Assembly: GCF_947179515.1 (NCBI RefSeq)
Contig: NC_067495.1
Span: forward strand, 91,673,423 to 91,737,422
DNA length: 64,000 nucleotides
Reading direction: 5' to 3'
Source of the DNA: Apodemus sylvaticus
Lineage: Eukaryota > Chordata > Mammalia > Rodentia > Muridae
Position numbers and translations under genes: made by a program. Below are positions 1-37,092 of this stretch, piece by piece. Positions within the stretch are counted from its first letter, which is position 1. Every line of letters starts with the position of its first letter. The notes under the pieces were generated by a model. It had not been told where the DNA came from. It made no database searches and was given only the letters and a program-made list of their open reading frames with translations.

Positions 1-422
1 ATGTCAAACAAGGTACCATAATAGCAAAGTTATCCTTGCCTTCCCATAACAAACCCCAAAAGTGCCTCAAATGTGGGGGTGGACAGAGATTTGTAGTCCA
101 CCAAATGAACAAGAATCAAGTCCAAGCTTAGAAGAATAAGTAAAGCTATAGTCATCATTTCTTTCAAATATCTAATGATGTACATATACCCCAAAATGCT
201 ACCGAGAAGGTTCATAACATGCCCAACACTATTTTCAACCAGTATCTAAGTCAGCAAATTGATTACCTTAGCAGTTCTGTAAGGTAACCACCAAAGTCAA
301 ACCTCAGAACCTATCCCAAGCTTCTCTCACTGTAAGCCACCTTAGACCACAGTGAGCTGACCTTGCAGCTCTCAGACTCCTTCTACAACTGGATTGAGAG
401 TTGAATTTAGGCTGTAACTCAC

Positions 423-25704
<25,282 letters not shown>

Positions 25705-26296
25705 CTACCTAGTTCTGCCTCAGCCCTGCTCCGTGTTGTAAACAAAACACACATATACAACACTAGCAAGGAGCCTGGTTTTGGCCTGAGCTCCTTCTTC
25801 CACAGTCCCCAATTTGGTCAAATTTCAAGTACGGTGAATGCATACTATTGAACCAGGGGGATTGATTCTATGTGGTGAGTTTTACAAAACTGGGCTTCTT
25901 GTGGAAGGAGACTGAATGCTCTAGAGCCCAACAACATACTCCTGGATGGTCAGTAATGTCTAAACACCACTTTATACTATTTACCCTTTTCTGACACATG
26001 TTCCTAATCTGTAAACAGCAAAATTTTCTGTTGACCCTGGTATTCTCAGAAGAGAGACAATTCAAGTACCAGAAGTCACTAAGGCACATACTGAACTTTC
26101 AGTTCCCAGGATCATGAACAATGATGCAGTTTTTCAATTGACCCACTCAGGTCTGTAGCTAAAAGGACATAAGTCATCACCTGTACTTATGAGCACACAG
26201 CAACTACCAGCCAGGTGATTTAGCCCATTCCCAGATAACCAGGGTATAAAGGAGAGGTTTTCAAGCTAAGATCAGTTTTCCTCCAGTAGTTTAGCA

Positions 26297-26970
26297 CTTT
26301 GGCCTCCCTTTCCCCCTCTCCCCCTCTCTCCCTCTTCCCCTCTCCCCCTCTCCCCCTCTCTCCGTCTCCCTCTCTCCCTCTCCTTCCCTCCCTTTCCCTC
26401 CCTCCCTCTTTCCTTTTTTCTCTTTCTCCCTTTCCCTCTCTCCCTCTCCCCCTCTCTCCCCCCTCTCTCCCTCTCCCCCTCTCTCCCCCCTCTCTCCCTC
26501 TCCTTCCCTCCCTTTTCCTCTCCCTTTCCTTTTTTCCCTTTCTCCCTTTCTCCCTTTCCCTCTCTCCCTCTCCCCCTCTTTCCCTCTCCCTCTCTCCCTC
26601 TCCTTCTCTCCCTTTCCCTCTCTCCTTCCCTCCCTTTCCCTCTCTCCTTTTTTCCCTTTCTCCCTCTCTCCCTCTCCCCCTCTCCCTCCCTCCCTTTCCC
26701 TCTCTCCCTCTTTCTCTCCCTCTCCCTTCCTCTCTCCCTCTCCCTCCCTCTCCCTCTCTTTCCCTCTCCCCTCTCTCTCTCTCCCTCCCTTTCCCTCTCT
26801 CCCTCTCCCTCCCTCTCTCTCTCCCTCCCCTCCCTCTCTCTCCCTCTCTCCCCCTTTTCCTCTCCCCCTCTCCCCTTCTCCCTCCCCCTCCTCCTCTCCC
26901 TCTCCCCCTCCCGTTCTCCCTCTCCCCCTCCCCTTCTCTCCCCCCTCCTCTTCTCCCTCTCCCTTCCCCT
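26297..26970 (+). repeat. Long polypyrimidine tract, (CCCTCT)n-like
   Basis: About 670 bases of almost only C and T on the plus strand, built of CCCTCT, CCCTTT and CCCCCTCT variants. The three 224-240-residue open frames across it are low-complexity artefacts. Confidence 0.97.
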
Positions 26971-27007
26971 TAGGTAGTTTCTTATAGATGGCACCAGGTA
27001 AAAGTGA

Positions 27008-27215
27008 CACCAATGGAGCAGTGGTTAAGAGTACTTGCTGCTAGTGCAGAAAACCAGGATTCAGTTTCCAGCACCCAGATGATGGCTCACATCCACTTGT
27101 AACCCCAGTCCCAAGAGATTCTGGTGCCTTCTTCTGACCTCCTTGGTCACCAGGCATGCTAGTGGTGCACATATGTTAGTGCAGGCAAAGCACTCATAAC
27201 CATACAAAAGAATAA
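27008..27215 (+). repeat. B3 SINE
   Basis: Contains gtggttaagagtacttgctg, gattcagtttccagcaccca and ggtgccttcttctgacctcc. Confidence 0.75.
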
Positions 27216-27339
27216 CATGGATTTTCTTTAAGTGACATAACTATGTTGCTGTTAAGGATGCCAGCTATTTTCATTTAGGAAGAACAATATGCTTAGAATC
27301 CACCATAAAATTCCACAAAACTATCAAATGCTTTTCTGT

Positions 27340-27490
27340 GGTGGTGAGGATTGATACTCCAGGGTGGCTCAGGTTGACCTTCAACTCATTTGGTAGCCCA
27401 GGCAGGCCCAGATGTCATGTCAATCCTACTGTTTCAGCATCTGCAATGCTATCTAGATTATAGGCTTGCCACACTAGACACAGCTCAACA
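27340..27490 (-). repeat. Old B1-type SINE
   Basis: Worn, with tgaccttcaactcatttggt and gattataggcttgccacact. Confidence 0.45.
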
Positions 27491-27503
27491 ATGACTTCTT
27501 CAA

Positions 27504-27526
27504 ACAGACAGACAGACAGACAGACA

Positions 27527-27560
<34 letters not shown>
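27504..27560 (+). repeat. (CAGA)n(CA)n microsatellite
   Basis: Six CAGA units followed by about 14 CA units. Confidence 0.9.
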
Positions 27561-27561
<1 letters not shown>

Positions 27562-28223
27562 TACCTAAAGTTTATGCACAATTTTACCAATTCTAAACAT
27601 TCATTAGAAACATATGTGAAAGCATGATAGTCATAACAATGGACCACAGAGTAACAAAAAAAATATTATATCTCCTTGGACCTTTGTTTAGAATCAGAGG
27701 CATTTTCCCTGCAAGGACTATGGAATTTTACTTTCTTGAAATACCTCTTGCTTTTGATAGCACTATATAAGCTGAATAAGTAAAGCCAGCACTTTTACTG
27801 TATTTTTTCTCTGAAAAGGTGATTTTTTTTTTTTAAGCAGGGAGAGTGAGGGGTTGGGGGTTGGTTTGGGTTGGGTTTTTTGTTTGTTTGTTTTTTGTTT
27901 TGGTTTTTAACTAAAGCTTGGTGCTGTGTACAGTTGTTTTGCTCTTTCTTGCAGTGTAGACAGTTCTGTTACCATGCTGAGAAGACAAAAAGGAATTCGA
28001 AGACTGTCACAATGATCTCTACCTTCTGTCTACAGCACAGCTGCTGCCTCCTTCTGGCAATGGTTTGGGTTAGTGTTTTGTTGGTGATCTTTAGAAAGAA
28101 ATGATGTAGAAATACAAATGTTTCTCTTCACCTTCAGCTCAAACTCCAAATTTCCAGTTAATAGCATAATTCTCCCAATCACTCACAAGTAGTAGTAACA
28201 TGGTAAACCATGTTTCTCTAGTC

Positions 28224-28437
28224 TTATTAATTGCTATGTCATGGAGTAATAAGTCATTATTACTTATTATTTGGTTATTACTTATTAATTGTAATTAATA
28301 AGCCACTATTACGCATTGATTAAATTAATGAGCCATTATGTGCTAATTGCAATTAGTAAGCCATTGTTACTTATTAATTGTAATTAATGTGTCATTGTTA
28401 CTTATTAATTGCTAAGTCATTTGTAATAATATCACTC
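28224..28437 (+). repeat. AT-rich minisatellite, unit about 31 bp, five to six copies
   Basis: Degenerate units built on taagccattgttacttatta followed by attgtaat repeat with a period of about 27-34 bases. It contains many TAAT/ATTA cores. I do not recognise it as a named repeat. Confidence 0.75.
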
Positions 28438-28559
28438 TTGCTTCATGATGAATTACAATCAAGTACTTCTTCATAATCAAAGACTCAAATTATGGAAGGC
28501 AAAATAAAACCCTAAGGAAGCTGAGTAGCATAAGCAGTTGAGGGTCAAAAGCATCCCGA

Positions 28560-28830
28560 GGCACCATATCTATTAGCGTGTGTGCTTTAGAGTAAAATGC
28601 TCTCGAGCCCTTTTACCTTCAATTATGTTGTGTGATCTTTGTGGGCACATGCCCTGCCCAGTATCAGTTTCAGTCCTGATACCTGCTCTTATGTCCTGTA
28701 AGACATGTGCTGCTGCTGCCTCTTTCTTCCTTCCTTCCTTCCTTTAATAAATCCAATTTGTACAAGAGGAAGACTTCTGTCTCAAGTGCTTGCATTGAGG
28801 TAGCGTTTAGTGCTGGTCTAAATATAAGGA
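28560..28830 (+). repeat. Possible LTR-like relic
   Basis: A TTCC run and an aataaatccaatttgtac signal are followed by a U5-like stretch. I found no paired copy or primer site, so this is only a guess. Confidence 0.2.
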
Positions 28831-30171
28831 AGTAAGTAAGCCACCATGCCCGTCTGAGCTAGGAGTGAGATGGTCTCTACCACTAGACCGTTGAACTGCA
28901 TGCTTACTGGAATCGCCATGGTTTGCTATTCCTTAGTTCTTCTTCCTTTCCCTAGAATGCAGTCGAGACTCACACAACCTAAAAGTGTGGTAGTTCTTTC
29001 TTAGGTACCTCTGGTCCACTAGCCAATAATCTAAAAGAAAAAGCATGTATCTCTGCATCTTCCAGAAGGCTGGCACAGTACAGTGGACTGCTCTTTGATA
29101 GCAGGTAGAGTCTTGGAGCTGCTTATTGTGGGAAGCTCTAATTTTGCCTCTAGCCATTTCATTGGCTAATAGAGACCATCCAAACACACACCAAAAAAAT
29201 ATGCATGATGTGTGCTGACCTTGCATGTGTTAGTCAAGGGGTAAGAGACTAGGTGGAAGCAGAAGTAACAGAAATGTCGCACGTACTGAGAGAGGTTCAT
29301 ACAGGTGATGAGAAAGGGAGAAAATCTGAGTTGTTTGTGTGCCATGTAGTTTCAGTGTTATAACATTATTAAAATCCAAATACAAGGAATACACATAGCC
29401 ACCTTTTTGCAGCCCCTCATCTCTACATGCAGCAGTAGAAGTAAAAAAAGGAAGCTTATTAGTAAGAGTTCAGTTATGATACAAACTGCGCTATGCCGAG
29501 GCATTAATATTAATAACCCTTGAAGAGTCAATAATTGAAAGCATTACTGGCAATTATCCTTGCTTATGATAAGATGAAACACTACTAGGAACAGCACTGG
29601 AGCAATATGCAGTAAATGGCCCAGCCTGCCTATGATCGAAGAGAATTGATGACGGAGCTATGAGTCAATAGTACTCCAATAGAACTACTTAACTAGAACA
29701 TCAAAGAACTAGCATTTTCTCATCATTTCTCCTTTAAAGCTCTTGGTAATTGGCCATCAAACATCTGGTTACTTCGATTTTTTTCCTGTAACAAAATGAA
29801 GAAGAACTTCTGTTCTAGTGTCATCTACCTGTCAGGCACTTTATATTATTTTGCCACTTATATTTGTGCTGCTTGGAAGGAAACTCGAGTGGCTAGGTTA
29901 GAGCCACACATCCCTGCTTCTGACCAACATCTTCCATGGGTTACTTCACTTGTTCTTGACAACAAACACAATGAAACTAATGTGTGTGTGACTGTGTACC
30001 TTGTCCATCTTCAACCACCTATAGCTCCCACCGTATCTTGCAATTTCTGTAGCATGATATTACTTCCCAGGCTGATTTAGGTTGATTTCCCTCCACCTGC
30101 CCCCCACAAGGTTCCATGTAGCAAAGGTTGTTATTAAACTTTCTATGTAGTCAACAATGACTATGGCTTTT

Positions 30172-30317
30172 TTTTTTCTGAGACAGGGTTTCTCTGTGTA
30201 GCCCTGGCTGTCCTGGAACTCACTCTGTAGACCAGGCTGGCCTCGAACTCAGAAATCCGCCTGCCTCTGCCTCCCAAGTGCTGGGATTAAAGGCGTGCGC
30301 CACCACCGCCTGGCTAG
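30172..30317 (-). repeat. B1 SINE
   Basis: Inverted young copy, gagacagggtttctctgtgt to gcgccaccaccgcctggc. Confidence 0.92.
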
Positions 30318-30597
30318 ACTATGGCCTTCTGATCTTCTCTTTCCTCCACCAGCTGAGTATTGGGATTATAGGCCTGCATCCCCAGACCCAGTTTCTGTGT
30401 TTATGTGGTGATAGTAAACCCACTGGCTCTTTTCTTTTGTTTTGTTTTGTTTTCTTTTCCATTCTCTTTTCTTTGAGAAGGTCTCATTACATAGCCCTGG
30501 CTGTCCTAAAACTCACTACATAGATGTCTTTAAACTCATAAGATTTCCCTGCCTCTGCCTGCCCAAGTGCTGGAATTAAAGGCATCATACCCAGGCA
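30318..30597 (-). repeat. B1 fragment and second older B1
   Basis: A B1 end (tattgggattataggcctgc) is followed by an inverted B1, gagaaggtctcattacatag to ggaattaaaggcatcatacc. Confidence 0.7.
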
Positions 30598-31002
30598 GAA
30601 GAAATGTCTTTACAATGCCATGCCCATAGTATCAAAGCAACCCAATTGTTAGCAGGAATTTCTCAGGAAACACTTCTCAGACTCCACTAAAACCTACTTA
30701 CTTTGTGACCAAATTCATGACAAAGACTTCCATTATATCAGGTTTATTTTTCAATTCAGTTTTTGTTTCCCTTAGGTTAAACACTTATTTTTTCCCTCTT
30801 ATGTCAAAATAATGCAGATTCATTGTAGAACATGTTTCCAGTTTAAGGATATTAAAAATAAAAAAAAATTGCAAATTTATTGCACCTGTCATGTATAGTT
30901 TGTATATATTTAAAATTATCTATATATCCATTCATCCATCCATGCAACATACTTCTTGCCAAAAAGGTCCTAAGATTCTTGTTTACCATCATTCCTAGCC
31001 AT

Positions 31003-31178
31003 GGCTGTGAAGTATGAGTGTCATCTTAGCACTCAGGAGGCTGAGGCAGGAGGATCACATAGTGAGTTTAAGATCAGCCTGGGAGTGAGTTCCAGGAGAG
31101 CCAGAGCTATACAGAGAAACACTGTCTTGAAAAAAAAATCCAAAAAACCAAAAATAAATAAATAAATAAATAAATGAA

Positions 31179-31217
<39 letters not shown>

Positions 31218-31220
31218 AAT
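31003..31220 (+). repeat. B1 SINE with (AAAT)n tail
   Basis: An older B1, tatacagagaaacactgtct near its end, is followed by about 17 AAAT units. Confidence 0.8.
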
Positions 31221-31221
31221 A

Positions 31222-31385
31222 TTGCTGGGTGGTGGTGGCGTACGCCTGTAATCCCAGCACTTTGGGAGGCAGAGGAAGGCGGATTTCTGAGTTTGAGGCC
31301 AGCCTGATCTACAGAGTGAGTTCCAGGACAGCCAGCGCTACACAGAGAAACTCTGTCTCGGAAAAAAAAAAACCAAATCCAAACA
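31222..31385 (+). repeat. B1 SINE
   Basis: Young copy, tgctgggtggtggtggcgta to actctgtctcggaaaaa. Confidence 0.92.
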
Positions 31386-31419
31386 GCCAAAAAAAAAAAA
31401 AAAAATGATCAGTCTGGGT

Positions 31420-31590
31420 TGCTGGGCAGTGGGGGCACACACCTTTGATCCCAGCACTTGGGAGGCAGAGCCAGGCAGGTTTCAAGGCCAGCCTGGTCTA
31501 CAGAGTGAGTTCCAGGACAGCCAGGGCTACACAGAGAAACCCTGTCTCGAGTCTCGAAAAACCAAAAAAAAAAAAAAAATAAAATAAAAT
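31420..31590 (+). repeat. B1 SINE
   Basis: Copy with a short internal deletion after ccaggcaggtttcaaggcca, and an AAAT-rich tail. Confidence 0.88.
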
Positions 31591-31605
31591 AAAAAACAAA
31601 AATAA

Positions 31606-31845
31606 GGGCTGGAGCGATGGCTCAGTGGTTAAGAGCACTGACTGCTCTTCCGGAGGTCCGGAGTTCGAATCCCAGCACCCACATGGTGGCTCACAACCAT
31701 CTATCATGAAATCTGATGCCTTGATTCCCTCTTCTGGTGTGTCTGAAGACAGCTACAGTGTCCTTACATATAATAAATAAATAAATAAATAAATCTTTAA
31801 AAAAAAATAAATAAAAATAAAAATAAAAATAAAATAAAATAAAAA
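31606..31845 (+). repeat. B2 SINE with long A-rich tail
   Basis: Near full length, gggctggagcgatggctcag to aaataaatcttta, followed by AAAT variants. Confidence 0.92.
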
Positions 31846-31950
31846 AGATCAGCCTGGGCTACACAGTGAAACCCTCTCTGAAAACCTAAGAAACAAGATA
31901 AATAATAATAGTAATAATAATAATAATAATGAGGAGGAGGAGGAGGAATA
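31846..31950 (+). repeat. B1 3' remnant plus (TAA)n(GAG)n
   Basis: The piece gatcagcctgggctacacag is a B1 3' half, probably cut from its 5' half by the insertions on its left. TAA and GAG units follow. Confidence 0.65.
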
Positions 31951-32290
31951 ATTGGAGAGATGGCTCAGCAGGTAAGAAGCGTGCTTAGTGCTCTTCCAGA
32001 GGACCCAAGTTCAGTTCCCAACATCTATATCAAGCCACTTACAGCATCCTGTAACTCTGACACTCTCTGAAGGCACCAGCACATACTTGTGCGTGCATAC
32101 TCACTATACAGACACCACACACACAAACATCCACAGACATCCCAAATACAGACACATATGCCATATATGTACTGACATAATACACACAGATATATTTATA
32201 CACATATACACTATAAAACCACACACACCCCATGTACACACAGAAATATACATAGAAATAGACACATATCATAAACATATACATCACAAT
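31950..32290 (+). repeat. B3 SINE followed by (CACATA)-rich tract
   Basis: The B3 head is ttggagagatggctcagcag. From about 32,100 it passes into CACA/ACATA-rich sequence. Confidence 0.7.
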
Positions 32291-32420
32291 ATATAAAGAA
32301 ATATGAAAAATTGTGTGTACATTTTGCTACATATTGCCAAACTACTCTCCAGAAATGGTGTACTAACCAATTTCTGCTCCTAACAGCATGCTTTGAGAGA
32401 CTGAGTTTTTTCCTCTGAAT
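32290..32420 (+). repeat. Ancient L1 3' fragment
   Basis: The phrases acatattgccaaactactct, agaaatggtgtactaaccaa and ctcctaacagcatgctttga match the widespread mammalian L1M 3' pattern. Confidence 0.6.
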
Positions 32421-32954
32421 CTTTACTTCATCTTCATGTCCCTTTTTTTGTTTTGTTTTGTTTTGTTTTAACTCTGGCTTTATTCTGAACTAAAATTTTC
32501 ACAAAGCCAGTTTATTTTAATCCTCCTTTTGTTTAAAACTCAATTCCTCATAACTCTCTAAGATTTCTTTATAGGAGTGAGGCTTTATTTTCATTTTGGT
32601 GAGGGTCAGCAGTGAGAACTGCTGGGGTTTGAATAATCAGTATAACCTGAAGTGTTGGCATTTTGAGACTTATTTGAAGAGGCTTTCAGGGAGTGGGCAG
32701 TGGGGAGGAATGCCCCTGGTGAGACATTCCAGGTTTATAAAGTTCTAAGATGATGGTCAATTACTGTACATAAACCTCCATAACAAACTGAAAGTTACAC
32801 GTGGCCCAATTGTTTCAGGCTCCTCAGAGGTGTGTCCCCTCCCCCTCCCCTGATGGATTCATGCATAACCAAGCAGGTTTGGAGTACAAAAAAGTTAAAG
32901 TCTCCTCCATAACAACAACTACTTCCTTCCCCCTCCTCCTCCCCCCCCTCCTCC

Positions 32955-33065
32955 TCCTTGAAACAAGGTCTTCCTCTGTAAGTCAGGTTCGTCTGGAACT
33001 CCAGGCAACCCTCCTGCCTCAGCCTTGTGAGTGCTGGGATTACAAGTCTGTGCCACCTCCAGCTG
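32955..33065 (-). repeat. Old B1 SINE
   Basis: Inverted, gaaacaaggtcttcctctgt to tctgtgccacctccagctg, after a C-rich run. Confidence 0.65.
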
Positions 33066-33461
33066 TTCTTGAGTTCTGTTATACTCTGAATTGTAGCCGT
33101 CCCTTCTCTTCAGGGGTTAGCAATGACCTCAGCATTGCTGAGGGAAAAGTAGAGACACCGATACAGATGAATGTTTGGAGAACATCCAAACTTTGGGTTT
33201 CAGAAAACTTATCTTTCCCCTTATATCTAAGTGACTTCCTGCTATGGCTCCAGACCACAGACAAGATACTTTATAGGAAATTTGCTCAGATGGAAACAAC
33301 AAAGTTGTTGCCTGTTCCAATTGCACCAAGACCCTACAAGTAGATGGAGAGTTACTCTAGTTCTTCTCATAAGGCATTTGCAAAGATTCTAAACAAAACA
33401 TCAACAGAAATCTCATTTTTTTTTTGTGCAAGCAAATAGATTAAACAGCCTAAGTAAAATA

Positions 33462-33590
33462 GAAGTCAGGTAGATGTGGCCATGTCCTTTTGTAATTCCA
33501 GCATGCAGGTGAGTAGGGCAGAAGGACCACAAGTTTAAGACTAGTCTGGGCTACACAGCCTTGGCTAGGTAGGCAAGACCTTACTTCCAA
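33462..33590 (+). repeat. Old B1 SINE
   Basis: Worn, with tttgtaattccagcatgcag and tagtctgggctacacagcct. Confidence 0.5.
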
Positions 33591-35067
33591 ATAAAACAAT
33601 AAACAGTCTACAGTGGCTAGGGCAAGCCTTATGGGATACTGCATAGCTGTAATACTTTAGGTTTCCATGACAATTTGCAATTTGTGGCTTATTTCAAATA
33701 ATTGAGAAAGGCAATAGAGCCCTGGCTTCAGAAGTGTGGCATGGAAGATGAAGGAAGGTACGGAGCTAAGGCGTGTGTGTACCTAACAGCAAAGGGGATG
33801 GATAGGCCTTGAGCTGTATACACCCACCCCACCCTCAGGACAGTTGCTGTGCTACAGTTGGAAATGCTTAGCATGGGTTAAACCTTCCGGCTTCGAGAGC
33901 TGGGTAGTGAGGAGGTTATGTTTCCATTTGGATGTCTGGAGGCTCATTTCAGAATGTCTCCATCAGCTTGATCTGAGCAGAGTCAAAATTTCACTCGATT
34001 TGCCCTATGTCAACCCTACCGAGCACTGGCATGACTCAGATGGAACTAGAGTAGTAATGACTGCTGAGATCCAGCACTTACTCAGGCCAAGGGCCTTAAC
34101 CACTTCATTGATTTACACTTGAAATCCTGGCAATAACCTTCCAGAGCAAAGTAACAGGCAGATAGGGAAGGGGGTAAGGGAAAAGACAAAGGGGCTTACA
34201 GGGAAAGGGGCAAGACAAATTTGAAGCAACTTAAAGGCTGTTAAGTGCCGATTCTGGATCAGGGGATACAGGCCGGGAAAGGAAGAGGAAGGAGAGGAAG
34301 TGGGAAGGAAATGAAGAGAAATAATGAAGCCAAGAGAAAAGGCAGCCATGCACATGGTAGGTAACTGTAAGAGGAAAAACCTTTCCGGAGTCCTCATGGG
34401 TTGGCCACACTGTCTCAGCTGAGGCAGTGGCTGCGTTCCGCTGGCTCTGTTACCGAGCCACTATTACCACGAGGCTGCCACAGCCTCCACACAATCCTTC
34501 CTAAGAGCCAGATCTCATCCTTGGTGCTATCTGGCCTGTTGCAGGCCAAGACAAGTTGCCTCCTCCCTACTTAGCACAGACCTTCCCTCAGCACTGCCGT
34601 TTGAGACACATGAGCTATTTTAGCTTTTTGCCGATTAAGCGGCCTCTCAGAATTCCTTCTTCTGAGGTTCTCCTTGATACAAGGATACATTTTGTGTCTT
34701 CAGACAGTGTTTGGTGAAAATGGCTTGCTTTAATTAACCCTGCTGCTGCCTGTAGTGTCTCTCTCCCATCGAGAGCTGCAGAGCTCCCGTTCCAACATTT
34801 GCTACCTTCTCAGATAGTCACCTCAGGTCACCCTTTCCTCTTCCTACAGCCACCCCTCCACACTTGCCGCCGTCTTCAGAAGACCTTTATATTCCCTCCA
34901 TCATTGGAAGGGAATACCAGGGCCTTCTTCTGGTGACACTCCCACTCTCCATGAGCCTCCTCCACCAGCAGATATATGGAACCAGCCATGTTTCCTGTCC
35001 GACCTTTGAGGGTTCCAACAGAAGTTATTATGGCTGCTGCCCAGGCCCAACCTCACCCCAGACCCAC

Positions 35068-35230
35068 CTCAATTCTGACTTAATGCAGGTAGCTCTCCAG
35101 GCGTAGTGAGATGCCACGACTTGGAAGGTGGGACTCGATCTCTGAAGACTCTGGCCCTGGAGACATATTCTTACAGTCCAGAGAGGAAGGACAGTCTGAG
35201 CAAACCCCACCCTTTCACAGCCACTCAGTT
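35068..35230 (-). other. Btk: Btk exon 1 (non-coding 5' UTR)
   Basis: Read on the minus strand, this segment closely matches the human BTK 5' UTR as I remember it, starting AACTGAGTGGCTGTGAAAGG and ending TTGAG before a GTGGGT donor. The right end is the inferred transcription start, so that coordinate may be off by some bases. It is joined to exon 2 across a 9.4-kb intron. Confidence 0.8.
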
Positions 35231-35310
35231 CCCTTTTTTTGTTTCCTGACTAAACCAATGCTTTTTTTTTTTCTTCTTAGCAGTATGGTATCTGGTTCCG
35301 AGCTGCTGTC
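35231..35310 (-). promoter_or_regulatory. Btk: Btk core promoter (candidate)
   Basis: This is the segment just upstream of exon 1. It has no TATA box. On the minus strand it carries an ETS/PU.1-type core, CAGGAAAC (35,241-35,248), and an inverted CCAAT (35,255-35,259). Published work on the Btk promoter reports PU.1 control in B and myeloid cells. That this particular GGAA is the PU.1 site is inference. Confidence 0.45.
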
Positions 35311-35796
35311 CCTACTCCGCTCCCTCACAACTCTCCCCACCCCGAATTGGCCTGGGACCTCTGACACTCAAGAGTCCAGCTCTGAGAGACTCTTCCCATT
35401 ATTGGGTTGGTTGAGTCTCCTAAGATGATGGGGCTGGGCTGAACAAACGGGCTATCAGACTACCCTCCCTGGGGCAAAGGAATGACATACCTAAAGGACA
35501 GGAAGAAGATAGATGCCAGTGTCTTTAAGGTCTCCTGTGGCCTCTGTAGGGGAGAGTCAGGTTCACACAATTCAATTTGGAGGACAAAGAAGGCTCACTT
35601 AGAGACCCTGAAATACATAGCCTGGCAGAGGTAGAGACAAGACTTCCCTGCTGAGTCATTTTTCTAAGAAAGCATTTTTCTTCTGCAGATAAAGATGCCT
35701 GAATATAAGCTCACACAACGACTTGTGCCCTTCCCCATTTTTTCAAATGTCCTTTTGTGAATATTCTACCTTCAAAATTCAGCCTTAAGAGCTGAG

Positions 35797-35895
35797 CCAT
35801 GATGAAAAAAATTATAATCCCAGCTACTGGGGTAATGGAGGACAGGACGACCACTAGCTCAAAGCCTGGACAACATAGGAGATTCTGCCTCATTT
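35797..35895 (+). repeat. Old B1 SINE
   Basis: Worn, with tataatcccagctactgggg and caaagcctggacaacatagg. Confidence 0.5.
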
Positions 35896-36649
35896 TTTTT
35901 TTCCCTCCGAGATTAACAAGGTACAATATTTTCTTTGATTCTGTCAACTAATAAACAAGATTAGATGTGTTCTTTTAAGACAGAATGTTTCCTCAACAGG
36001 TCCCAAGTTTGTGTCCCAGCTTCCTTCTTCTACCTGAGGAGTCCCCATAGAAATGTAGCCAATATTTGCCACATGATGGTGGCAGAGGCACTGGTGACTG
36101 ATTTTGTCTATCTTCTCTCATGGGCCACTTTCATATTGCTTACAGAGACATTACACCCTATTACAGAAACATATTACTGATTACAAAAATTGGCCAGAAT
36201 GTGGAAAGCACTGTTTTTTTGTTTAAAGCATTTGTAGAATGGCAAATTGGTAAATCACTACATTGGTAAAGATCAGTGGGCACCAAGTGTTATATGGCTC
36301 TCCCTACTTTATTGATGAGTTATTACTTTTCCTTAGTCACATGTAGTAGCTGTGCCAGTCACCAATGGAGTGACCATAGACATCTGCCATACCTCACTTT
36401 TTCTTCAGTTAGATGTTTCTTGCCACATGTTCCATCATTTCTAAAGGTCCATTTGGGGTGGGTTAGTAACAGCACTGTTAGTAAGTTAGTAATAGCACTG
36501 TGGGAAATTAGGGAAGCACAGGCAGAAGGCAGAATAGAGGTAGGAACTTTTTCACCCTTTGGTCACAACCACTCACCCAGCACCTTCATTCATACCAATA
36601 GGACTACCCCAAAACAGAGCAAATAAGCTAGTGAACATTCAAATTATCC

Positions 36650-36800
36650 CCCATGGAGATGAGTCAGCAGGTAAAGTACTTGCTGCCAAGCCTGATGACT
36701 TACGTCCAATATCCGAGGAAGGAGAGAAGTGATTCTCATTAGTGGTCCTCCTGACCTCCACACTCATGCTGTGGCATACACACATACAATACAATGTGAT
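36650..36800 (+). repeat. B3A SINE
   Basis: The head is ccatggagatgagtcagcag, and the body has gccaagcctgatgacttacg. Confidence 0.65.
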
Positions 36801-36867
36801 ATAAGGGTCTGATGTTGGTAAACAGCTGTGAGGAAGATAGAGAAAGTAGCCCAATAAATGTGTTGTA

Positions 36868-37092
36868 CAGGCAGCAGAGGATGGCCTTGTTGGACATCAA
36901 AGGGAGGAGAGGCCCTTAGTCTTGGAAAGGCTCAAATGCAGCAGTGTGGGGGAATACAAGGACAGGGAAACAGGAGAGGGTTGATTGGGGAACAGGGGGA
37001 GGGAAGAGGACTTATGGGACTTTCATGGGGAGGGGGGAACCAGGAAAGGGGAAATCATTTGAAATGTAAATAAAGAATACATCTAATAAAAA
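36868..37092 (+). mobile_element. 5'-truncated L1 (mouse-type 3' UTR)
   Basis: The sequence runs gatggccttgttggacatca, tgattggggaacagggggag, ggggaaccaggaaaggggaa, then gaaatgtaaataaagaatac and an A tail. This matches the mouse L1 3' UTR end as I remember it. No open reading frame remains. Confidence 0.85.

Noticed and set aside
26272..27013. Three overlapping open frames of 224-240 residues across the polypyrimidine tract
   Set aside because: They translate only to Ser/Pro/Leu or Arg/Glu/Gly low-complexity strings in every frame, as expected for a CCCTCT-type repeat. No start context, splice sites or conservation.
28560..28830. Full retroviral or LTR element in Btk intron 1
   Set aside because: Only an AATAAA and a TTCC run suggest an LTR. 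There is no second copy, primer-binding site, target duplication or coding remnant.
32801..33343. 180-residue plus-strand open frame
   Set aside because: It runs through an old inverted B1 and intronic sequence antisense to Btk. No recognisable domain.
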